Shown here one piece after another: positions 6,100 through 11,817 of a DNA stretch of 11,817 nt. The DNA lies in assembly GCA_902489375.1 (NCBI GenBank), contig CABTZP010000037.1, positions 1 through 11,817 of the forward strand. Direction: 5' to 3'. The DNA comes from an uncultured Tissierellia bacterium (GTDB taxonomy: Bacteria > Bacillota > Clostridia > Tissierellales > Peptoniphilaceae). The notes under the pieces are model-generated. The model ran no database searches. It saw only the letters and a program-made list of their open reading frames with translations, and had not been told where the DNA came from. Within the stretch, counting starts at the first letter, position 1. Each line of letters opens with the position of its first letter. The position numbers were made by a program, and so were the translations under genes.

Positions 6100-6954
6100 A
6101 TGTTCGATCCCATAACACTGAAATTAAATATCGATCCCCTATTGGAAATGGCATTAAAGGAAGATATTACCGAAGAAGATCTTTCGACTTCTTGCATCAT
6201 TAGAAAAGCAAAATTAGGCCGTGCCGTCCTTCTTGCTAAGGAAGAGGGCATCCTTTCCGGCATCCAGATCTTTTCACGCGTATTTGAGCTGATCGATCCG
6301 CAAACCGAAATTCATCTTTATCAAAGAGACGCAGATCCGATCCGTCCTGGGATGGTCCTGGGTGAACTCAAGGGAGATATTCGGGTCTTGCTCGGCGGGG
6401 AACGAACGGCATTAAATTATATTCAACGAATGTCTGGCATTGCCAGCTATGCCCGGTCCATGGTCCGTATCTTGGATGGGACCTCCATCAAGCTGGTGGA
6501 TACGCGAAAGACAACGCCCAATAATCGAATTTTTGAAAAGTATGCTGTCCGCACTGGAGGGGCCTCCAACCATCGATTTAATCTCTCCGATGGTATTTTG
6601 CTCAAAGATAATCATGTTGCCGTGGCCGGCGGCATTCGAGAGGCGATTCAGATGGCGAAGTCTTACGCTCCTTTTGTCCATAAAATTGAAATTGAAACAG
6701 AGAATCTGGATGAGGTAAGGGAGGCGCTGGCTGCAAAAGCAGACATTATCATGCTGGATAATATGGAAAAAGAAATGATCCAGCAGGCGATTCGATTAAT
6801 TGATGGGAAAGCGCTCATTGAAATTTCTGGCAATATCACGCTTACGAATTTGGAAATGTATAAGGATCTCGCGGTCAACTTTATCTCCTCTGGGGCTTTA
6901 ACCCATTCTGCGCCCAGTCTTGACCTCTCTTTGAACCTGGATCCGATTCAATAA
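6100..6954 (+). CDS. nadC: Nicotinate-nucleotide pyrophosphorylase (carboxylating) NadC
   Basis: NadC (quinolinate phosphoribosyltransferase) joins quinolinate to phosphoribosyl pyrophosphate and releases CO2, giving nicotinate mononucleotide. The 284-residue length is normal. Visible motifs are LKEDITEEDLST (19-30), GERTALNYIQRMSGIAS (100-116), DTRKTTPNNRIFEKYAV (134-150) with RTGGASNHRFNLSDGILLKDNH (151-172), which supply the Arg, Lys and His residues that hold both substrates, IEIETENLDE (196-205), ADIIMLDN (214-221), EISGNI (241-246) and SSGALTHSAPSLDLSL (263-278) of the alpha/beta barrel. The ATG at 6100 lies 15 bases after the nadB stop; its ribosome site is modest (AGAGAG, 5 bases before the start), consistent with translation coupled to nadB. 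niaR follows after 50 bases. Confidence 0.97.
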   Translation: MFDPITLKLNIDPLLEMALKEDITEEDLSTSCIIRKAKLGRAVLLAKEEGILSGIQIFSRVFELIDPQTEIHLYQRDADPIRPGMVLGELKGDIRVLLGGERTALNYIQRMSGIASYARSMVRILDGTSIKLVDTRKTTPNNRIFEKYAVRTGGASNHRFNLSDGILLKDNHVAVAGGIREAIQMAKSYAPFVHKIEIETENLDEVREALAAKADIIMLDNMEKEMIQQAIRLIDGKALIEISGNITLTNLEMYKDLAVNFISSGALTHSAPSLDLSLNLDPIQ

Positions 6955-6991
6955 AAATAACATTTATCATGATCTTGTGAACTTTTTCGAT

Positions 6992-6999
6992 AAAGGTGG
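6992..6999 (+). promoter_or_regulatory. Ribosome binding site that fixes the niaR start
   Basis: AAAGGTGG stands 5 bases before the ATG at 7005. An in-frame GTG at 6996 lies inside this site and so cannot use it; the ATG is therefore preferred. Confidence 0.75.
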
Positions 7000-7004
7000 A
7001 AAAT

Positions 7005-7649
7005 ATGGCTCAGCAAAGACCGAAAAAAGAAAAAACAAAATTAGAAAAAGATGAAAACTTGGACGGGCAAATCCGTCGGCAAAGGTTATTAAAAAAACTG
7101 CAGGAATCCGCCGAGCCTTTGACCGGGTCTTTTTTAGCCCTTCATTTTCATGTCTCCCGGCAGGTCATTGTCACAGATATTGCCCTGCTTCGGGCTTCCG
7201 GCTCCCCCATCCTTTCAACTTCACGGGGCTATCTTCTCACAGAAGAGGAGAGTGACCATTTCAAAAGGGTGTTTAAAGTTCAGCACAGCGAAGCGATGCT
7301 CAAAAGAGAATTACAGCTGATCGTCGACTATGGGGGAAAAGTAGTGGATGTCTTTGTCTATCACAAGGTCTATGGGAAAATCCAGGGTCCGCTGAACATT
7401 TCCTCCCGTTTGGATGTGACAAACTATTTAGAAGAGATTAAAAGCGGATCCTCTACCCCGCTGATGAAAATCACTTCCGGCTACCATTATCACACGGTCG
7501 AGGCTGAAAGCGAAAAAACGCTGGATCTGATTCAAGAGGCTTTAGAAAAAGAAGGTTTTTTGGCCCCCTTAACAGATTATGAACCAGTCAATTTTTGGCC
7601 CCTGGATTCAGAAACAGGGAATAAAAAAGAATCCGACCCCGCTGAATGA
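7005..7649 (+). CDS. niaR: Niacin-responsive transcriptional repressor NiaR (HTH + 3H domain)
   Basis: NiaR (formerly YrxA in B. subtilis) represses NAD synthesis and niacin uptake genes when niacin is present. The protein starts with a lysine-rich stretch (about 1-20), then a winged-helix HTH_11 domain (about 24-80), including SFLALHFHVSRQVIVTDIALL. The 3H domain follows. Its metal ligands appear complete: H94, E102 eight residues later, and the pair H161/H163 in GYHYH match H79, E87, H144 and H146 of the Thermotoga protein TM1602; a further His is H120. About 30 residues past the 3H domain form a polar tail, so at 214 residues it is longer than the roughly 170-residue relatives. Third gene of the nadB-nadC-niaR unit, implying feedback on its own transcription. 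It converges on thiN with only 8 bases between the stops. Confidence 0.92.
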   Translation: MAQQRPKKEKTKLEKDENLDGQIRRQRLLKKLQESAEPLTGSFLALHFHVSRQVIVTDIALLRASGSPILSTSRGYLLTEEESDHFKRVFKVQHSEAMLKRELQLIVDYGGKVVDVFVYHKVYGKIQGPLNISSRLDVTNYLEEIKSGSSTPLMKITSGYHYHTVEAESEKTLDLIQEALEKEGFLAPLTDYEPVNFWPLDSETGNKKESDPAE

Positions 7650-7657
7650 TCGTTGAC

Positions 7658-8350
7658 TTACGCATCCCTTGATTCAAAATAAAAAACGCCCTGATTTTCT
7701 TTGGCAAAAACTTCAATCTGGTTTTGGGGACTGAGCACATGATTAGAAATGCCAAGAGAAGTGCCTACTGGGAGCCTTTGCTTATTTAGGGGATAATCAA
7801 AGCCCTCTAAACCAATAAAGATTCCCTCATCCACCGTCAATAGAGAAGAATAGACGGAAGAGTCCAGTTTTGGCGCCTGATATTGTCCGGCTTTTAAAAA
7901 GCAAATCCGGTTATAACGGGTCCAAAGGCGCACATCCATCCCCAAGATGGAATAGGTGCGCAGCATCAGAAAGTTACAGATGGAATGATCCATCCGGCTT
8001 CCCATTCCGCCGAGCAAAAGGACCCTTCGATAGTTTTTTTGAAAAAGGGTTTCCAAACCCAATTCAGAATCGGTGGCATTTTTTCGAACAGGGAACTGCT
8101 GAAATTCGATGCCATTTTGTTCGATCCACTCTTTTTTTTCTTTGAGCTGATCCTTCGAGGAATCGAAATCTCCCAGGAGAATATTCGGCCTGATTCTCAA
8201 TCGCTTTAATAGATCCCAGCCGCCGTCTGCAGCGCAGATGCAGGAAGCTTCGCGAAGAAGACTCATCACTTTTTCATCCTCCGGCAGTGCGCTCCCGGCG
8301 CAAACAAGGACAGCATAATCCTGGTAAAAATCGTTAAGCTTTTGAAGCAT
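7658..8350 (-). CDS. thiN: Thiamine pyrophosphokinase
   Basis: This enzyme transfers pyrophosphate from ATP to thiamine, making thiamine diphosphate in the cytoplasm. Motifs in order are AADGGWDLLKRLRIRP (40-55) then LLGDFDSS (58-65), with acidic residues D42, D61 and D63 for Mg; FPVRKNATDSELGLE (86-100); LLLGGMGSRMDHSICNFLML (111-130); and the C-terminal thiamine-binding part with LEGFDYPLN (181-189) and SLGISNHV (198-205). The third block reads KNATD where the family usually has KDxTD, so one conserved Asp is Asn (N91); D94 is kept. The start was moved to ATG 8350 because AAAGGAG is 7 bases away; the TTG at 8353 is less likely. It overlaps the end of rpe by 17 bases, indicating coupled translation. 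The gene order prkC-rsgA-rpe-thiN is conserved in Firmicutes. Confidence 0.93.
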   Translation of the reverse strand: MLQKLNDFYQDYAVLVCAGSALPEDEKVMSLLREASCICAADGGWDLLKRLRIRPNILLGDFDSSKDQLKEKKEWIEQNGIEFQQFPVRKNATDSELGLETLFQKNYRRVLLLGGMGSRMDHSICNFLMLRTYSILGMDVRLWTRYNRICFLKAGQYQAPKLDSSVYSSLLTVDEGIFIGLEGFDYPLNKQRLPVGTSLGISNHVLSPQNQIEVFAKENQGVFYFESRDA

Positions 8351-9002
8351 CAAGGATCTCCTTTAAGCAGAGGGCATTTTCATAGGTTTTATCTGGCTGA
8401 AACACAGAAGATCCGGCGACAAACCAGTCGCAGCCCGTTTCTTTAATTTCTGTTAAATTTTGTTCCTTTACTCCCCCGTCCACTTCCAAAATAATTTCTC
8501 TTTGTGATTGATCAATGATTTGACGCGCTTCTTTTAGCTTTTTCATTGCGGAAGGGATAAAGGATTGGCCACCGAAACCTGGATTCACCGACATAATCAG
8601 GACCAGGTCGACCTGATCCAAAAGATAGGGCAGGGCGGTAAGAGGTGTGGCCGGATTAAAGGCTACGCCCGCCTTCATACCCAAACGATGGATGGATTGA
8701 AGGGTCCGATGCAGGTGGGTGCAGGCTTCTGCCTGGACGGTGAGAAGGTCTGAGCCTGCCTCCTTAAAGAGCGGAAAAAGTCGATCCGGCTCCTTGACCA
8801 TCAGGTGGGTATCAAAAAAAAGAGAACAGTGGGGACGGAGTTTTTGAATGAATCCGGGTCCGAAGGATAAGTTGGGTACAAACTGCCCATCCATGACATC
8901 CAAATGCAGGTGAGTGATTCCGGCTTCTTCGAGCGATTTGACCTCCTGAGAAAGCTGATAGAAATCTGCGGACAATAGAGAAGGTAAGAGTTGTTTTTTC
9001 AT
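8334..9002 (-). CDS. rpe: Ribulose-phosphate 3-epimerase
   Basis: Rpe interconverts ribulose 5-phosphate and xylulose 5-phosphate in the pentose phosphate pathway. The 222-residue protein is a full (beta/alpha)8 barrel. It shows LLPSLLSADF (5-14), HLHLDVMDGQFVPNLSFGP (31-49), DTHLMVKEPDRL (64-75), MSVNPGFGGQSFI (137-149) for phosphate binding, EVDGGV (173-178) and AGSSVF (196-201). Metal and catalytic residues H33, D35, H66 and D175 are all present. At 90 it has Gln (VQAEA) where relatives usually have His; that position is not one of the catalytic residues. The ATG at 9002 has AGGGGG 4 bases upstream. The gap from the rsgA stop is 9 bases and thiN overlaps its end, so it is an internal gene of the kinase-rsgA-rpe-thiN operon. 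Confidence 0.97.
   Translation of the reverse strand: MKKQLLPSLLSADFYQLSQEVKSLEEAGITHLHLDVMDGQFVPNLSFGPGFIQKLRPHCSLFFDTHLMVKEPDRLFPLFKEAGSDLLTVQAEACTHLHRTLQSIHRLGMKAGVAFNPATPLTALPYLLDQVDLVLIMSVNPGFGGQSFIPSAMKKLKEARQIIDQSQREIILEVDGGVKEQNLTEIKETGCDWFVAGSSVFQPDKTYENALCLKEILDASKA
8358..8364 (-). promoter_or_regulatory. Ribosome binding site of thiN inside rpe
   Basis: AAAGGAG on the minus strand lies within the last codons of rpe, 7 bases from ATG 8350 and only 4 from TTG 8353. It favours the ATG. Confidence 0.75.
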
Positions 9003-9011
9003 CAGTCCCCC

Positions 9012-9953
9012 TTAATAAGCATTATGCTTTTCAATTTCTTGATAGATGGAAAGATAGGATTGGTAGCGGAGAGGATCGATTTCTCCGGCTTCTACTGCTT
9101 TTTTAACGGCACAGTCCGGTTCTTTGCGATGCGTACAGTTACGGAACCGGCAGGCCCCCTTCCTCTCCCGAATTTCAGGAAAACATTCAGATGCATCCAG
9201 CGCTTTGACAAAATTTTTCAGTTCGAGGGAAGAAAAGCCCGGCGTGTCATAGATAAAAGACTGGCTGTTTAACTGGTAAAGATCAACCCTTCTTGTCGTT
9301 TGTTTTCCTCGAGCGCTTTTGAGGGAGACTTGGCCGATTTCGATTCCTTCATACCCGGTAAGGGCCGCAATCAAGGTGGATTTTCCCACTCCGGAAGGGC
9401 CGGCGATGGCGGTGATTTTTCCTTCCAGCGCCTGGCGAATCGAAGAAATTCCCTCTCCTCTTAAGGAGTTCACTGCAAAAACAGGATAATTCGCTTTTTC
9501 ATAACGAGAGGTCCAGGATTTAAGAAAATCACCAGACACCTTATCTTTTTTGGTAAAACCGATCAACAAAGGCAAGGTTTTTGATTCCACCATAACGAGG
9601 ATTTTATCAAAGGCCAGAGCGGAAATTGCCGGCTCGCTGAGCGATTGAACAACCAGGACCTGGTCCACATTGGCAACCATCGGGCGAAGGAGGAGCGATT
9701 TTCTTTTATGGATGGAAATAATGATTCCTTCCTTAGAATCTTCTCTTTTGACAAAATCAACAATATCGCCCACTACGGGCGTTTGCCCCTTGCCCTTGCT
9801 TCGAAAAACCCCTCTTCCCTTGCAGTAAAAAATCGAACCGGATGGAAAATCCTCCCCTTCTTGTGTTCGGTTTTGATGGTTAAGGAGGGCGACTTTATAG
9901 CGATCTTTTTCCGAAGAGATGATTCTGCCAACCCGTTTGTTCGCTTCAGTCAA
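9012..9953 (-). CDS. rsgA: Ribosome small subunit-dependent GTPase RsgA
   Basis: RsgA (YloQ/CpgA in B. subtilis, YjeQ in E. coli) is a GTPase that checks late maturation of the 30S subunit. The 313 residues hold an N-terminal OB fold (about 1-80), a circularly permuted GTPase domain and a C-terminal zinc finger. G4 comes first as TKKD (134-137), then the P-loop GPSGVGKS (185-192), the switch I Thr pair T219-T220 and G3 DTPG (236-239), the order diagnostic of circular permutation. The zinc finger is C268, C273, H275, C281. Switch I reads GKQTTRR, whereas the common form is GRHTTRH; the His reported as important for GTP hydrolysis is Gln218 here. The start is TTG at 9953, supported by AGGAGG 4 bases away and by lack of another start near the OB fold. 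It follows the kinase gene by 29 bases; B. subtilis PrkC is known to phosphorylate this protein. Confidence 0.95.
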   Translation of the reverse strand: MTEANKRVGRIISSEKDRYKVALLNHQNRTQEGEDFPSGSIFYCKGRGVFRSKGKGQTPVVGDIVDFVKREDSKEGIIISIHKRKSLLLRPMVANVDQVLVVQSLSEPAISALAFDKILVMVESKTLPLLIGFTKKDKVSGDFLKSWTSRYEKANYPVFAVNSLRGEGISSIRQALEGKITAIAGPSGVGKSTLIAALTGYEGIEIGQVSLKSARGKQTTRRVDLYQLNSQSFIYDTPGFSSLELKNFVKALDASECFPEIRERKGACRFRNCTHRKEPDCAVKKAVEAGEIDPLRYQSYLSIYQEIEKHNAY

Positions 9954-9957
9954 CTTT

Positions 9958-9963
9958 CCTCCT
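9958..9963 (-). promoter_or_regulatory. Ribosome binding site that fixes the TTG start of rsgA
   Basis: AGGAGG on the minus strand stands 4 bases before TTG 9953. The first internal Met codon of rsgA is at residue 92, past the whole OB fold, so the TTG is the only sensible start. Confidence 0.75.
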
Positions 9964-9982
9964 CTCCCGCTGGTCAGCGAAA

Positions 9983-11817
9983 TTAGTTTGTCCCCGTGTC
10001 AGTCTGCGCGGGTTTTCCATCATAGAAAATTCTTAAATCGGCATCCTTTGGCGCGTCCACCGTATCATGAATGGCTCCGTCCGAACTAACATCCGCTTTT
10101 TGATAGAGCTTACGGAAAATCGGAACGTCCTGGCTTGTTTTATAATCAAAGATCGTTACCTCAAACTGATCCTGACCTTCGGGAGGAACCAGGTGTAGAT
10201 TATGGGTGACATTTCCTACGGAATCAGAAGAAGCCTGACTTCCTGACGAAATGATCAAATCAATTACGGTTCCCTCCGCAACATGCTCTCCTGATTCAAT
10301 CGTTTGCTTGATGACCGTTCCCGCAGGATAAGAGCTTGGCATAGGCCGAAGGGATCCGAGTTCCAAATGAGATTGCTTAAGTGTTTCAATCGCCTGACTT
10401 TGTGTTGAACCCAGCAATACCGGAACAATCGTCGTCGAATCCTTTTTTCCTCGACTGACAATGATATTTACCCTCTTATCCTTGCTGGCGGAAACCCCGC
10501 TGGCGGGTTTGGTTCCGATCACTTTATCTTTTTCAATCTCCTCACTGTATTCAAAGGTGGTTTGGCCGGCTGAAAAACCTTCATTTTCAAGGGCTTTTGT
10601 TGCCTCCTCCAATGTCTTTCCCTCCGTCGACGGAATAAGGGCATTCTTACTTCCTTTACTAATCATCAGCTGAATCACCGTCCCCTTGTCAACGGTCGTT
10701 CCCTGCCCAATTCCCTGTTTGATGACCTGACCGGAACCCAGCTTATCATCATAGACCCGGGATGTCACTTCCCCTGCGAGGAAAGCGTCCTCCAGTCTTT
10801 TCATCGCTTCTTCTTCGGAAATGTTCGTCACTTGAGGAACCTTTGTCGTTTGACTGTCTAACTGACTTAAATTTCGTTTAATTACAAAGCGAAATGCGAG
10901 AAAAGCTGTCAACACAATCGCCAGAAAAAGAATGAGGGCACGAATGCCATTTTTCGATTTTGTCTTCACCGGGCTATCCCGACGAACCTCTCTTTTTTGG
11001 CTTTTATAGACCGCTTCCTTATACTTTTTACCCTTCATCTTTTCTTCTTTTTCTTTCCAATCCGGATTTTTGATCAGAAGGGTATCATTAAGCTCACGGT
11101 AATTTTCCAACTCCTCAATCAGTTCTGTGGCATCCTGAGGGCGGTCAGCCGGATCTTTTTCCATACATTTTAAAATAATGGCCTCAAGCCCCTGATCAAT
11201 TCGAGGATTGATTCGAGAAGGAAGCGCTGGTTCCTGCTGAATATGCTTTATGGCAACGCCCACAGCATTGTCAGCATCAAAGGGAACCTGACCCGTTGCC
11301 ATTTCATACATTACAACGCCAAGAGAATAAAGATCCGATTTATGGTCTGTAAAATGGCCTTTCGCCTGCTCCGGCGAGATATAATGGACCGTCCCTAATA
11401 TGGAATTCGTATACGTCACCGTCGCGGAAGAGGAAATTCGCGCGATGCCAAAATCCGCTACCTTGACATCGCCTGATTTCATAATCAGGATGTTGGCTGG
11501 TTTAATATCCCGGTGGACAATGCCATGGTCATGGGCGCACTGAAGGGCACGGGCAACCTGAACACCGACACGGGCAATAACATGAGAGGACATCATCCCC
11601 TGAGCTTTAATCGCGTCTTTTAAGGTCGTCCCTTCGATCAATTCCATGACAATATAATGCAGGGGCTGGCCGTTTACCTGATCCTCCCCGACATCATAAA
11701 TATTGACAATGTTGGGATGATTCAGTGCGGCCGCCGACTGAGCCTCATTTTCAAATTTTCTAAGAAACTCCGCATCCTCAACGTATTGCTGCTTTAAAAC
11801 CTTCACAGCAACCCGCC
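9983..11817 (-). CDS. prkC: PASTA-domain Ser/Thr protein kinase PrkC/Stk1 (cut by right window edge)
   Basis: This is a membrane Ser/Thr kinase whose outer PASTA repeats sense muropeptides or lipid II and whose inner domain phosphorylates cell-envelope and translation proteins. Visible coding starts at RVAVKVL, the lysine motif of kinase subdomain II, so the glycine-rich loop and true start lie beyond 11817. Counting from the GTG at 11806, HRDIKPAN is at 98-105, DFG at 118-120, the Thr-rich activation segment next, and HYISPEQ at 141-147. A basic juxtamembrane stretch (250-287) leads to one membrane helix (288-309), which places the C-terminus outside. Three PASTA repeats follow at about 322-385, 386-452 and 459-522, and then a beta-rich C-terminal domain (535-600). 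The stop is 29 bases before rsgA. The phosphatase gene prpC is expected just upstream but is outside the window. Confidence 0.96.
   Translation of the reverse strand, partial: RVAVKVLKQQYVEDAEFLRKFENEAQSAAALNHPNIVNIYDVGEDQVNGQPLHYIVMELIEGTTLKDAIKAQGMMSSHVIARVGVQVARALQCAHDHGIVHRDIKPANILIMKSGDVKVADFGIARISSSATVTYTNSILGTVHYISPEQAKGHFTDHKSDLYSLGVVMYEMATGQVPFDADNAVGVAIKHIQQEPALPSRINPRIDQGLEAIILKCMEKDPADRPQDATELIEELENYRELNDTLLIKNPDWKEKEEKMKGKKYKEAVYKSQKREVRRDSPVKTKSKNGIRALILFLAIVLTAFLAFRFVIKRNLSQLDSQTTKVPQVTNISEEEAMKRLEDAFLAGEVTSRVYDDKLGSGQVIKQGIGQGTTVDKGTVIQLMISKGSKNALIPSTEGKTLEEATKALENEGFSAGQTTFEYSEEIEKDKVIGTKPASGVSASKDKRVNIIVSRGKKDSTTIVPVLLGSTQSQAIETLKQSHLELGSLRPMPSSYPAGTVIKQTIESGEHVAEGTVIDLIISSGSQASSDSVGNVTHNLHLVPPEGQDQFEVTIFDYKTSQDVPIFRKLYQKADVSSDGAIHDTVDAPKDADLRIFYDGKPAQTDTGTN

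Noticed and set aside
6996..6998. GTG as the niaR start
   Set aside because: It sits inside the Shine-Dalgarno AAAGGTGG that serves the ATG at 7005, and would add only three residues.
7595..7660. Terminator between the convergent niaR and thiN genes
   Set aside because: Only a 5-base stem (CCCTG/CAGGG) with no U-rich tail was found. The stops are 8 bases apart, so termination may occur inside the opposite gene, but nothing can be called.
8351..8353. TTG as the thiN start
   Set aside because: The spacing to AAAGGAG is only 4 bases, while the next codon is an ATG with 7-base spacing.
11804..11806. GTG as the start of the Ser/Thr kinase gene
   Set aside because: It encodes the Val of the VAVK motif in kinase subdomain II. 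The frame is open to the window edge, so the gene is truncated and its true start lies outside.

Overview
The window is core chromosome from a low-to-moderate GC Firmicute, most likely in the class Clostridia. Three things point there: ribosomal protein L28 is the four-cysteine zinc form starting MSKVCEVC; L-aspartate oxidase is the short, roughly 440-residue form; and the gene order largely matches the Bacillus subtilis block prpC-prkC-cpgA(rsgA)-rpe-thiN-spoVM-rpmB-yloU-yloV-sdaAB-sdaAA-recG (recalled, not searched). I cannot name the genus. All complete genes look intact. Two are cut by the window edges: recG on the left and the Ser/Thr kinase gene on the right.

Layout from left to right. 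(1) Positions 1-3015, minus strand: yloU (Asp23 family), fakA/yloV and the 5' part of recG, reading leftwards. (2) Positions 3016-3150: a divergent promoter region in which the promoters for yloU and rpmB appear to share one palindromic -35 hexamer. (3) Positions 3151-3489: rpmB on the plus strand, with an unusual acidic C-terminal tail, followed by a GC-rich bidirectional terminator at about 3547-3576. (4) Positions 3601-7649: a quinolinate/NAD island. nadA is on the minus strand; nadB, nadC and the niacin-responsive repressor niaR are on the plus strand. nadA and nadBC-niaR diverge from a 237-bp regulatory region that holds two good promoters and a candidate operator. (5) Positions 7658-11817, minus strand: PASTA-domain Ser/Thr kinase (partial), rsgA, rpe and thiN, tightly packed as one operon.

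How the genes work together. NadB oxidises aspartate to iminoaspartate, NadA condenses it with dihydroxyacetone phosphate to quinolinate, and NadC converts quinolinate to nicotinate mononucleotide. NiaR should shut this pathway off when niacin is available. The kinase, RsgA, Rpe and thiamine pyrophosphokinase form the usual Firmicute housekeeping string: envelope-sensing phosphorylation, 30S maturation, pentose phosphate metabolism and TPP synthesis. YloU and FakA form the usual pair beside recG.

I found no CRISPR array, mobile element, tRNA, rRNA or clearly undescribed multi-gene system. The points worth a second look are the NAD island placed inside an otherwise conserved block, the shared -35 element, the L28 tail, loss of the expected metal ligands in FakA, a His-to-Gln change in switch I of RsgA, and the candidate NiaR operator. 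The largest stretch without a gene is 237 bp (4516-4752) and is described under its promoter and operator entries.
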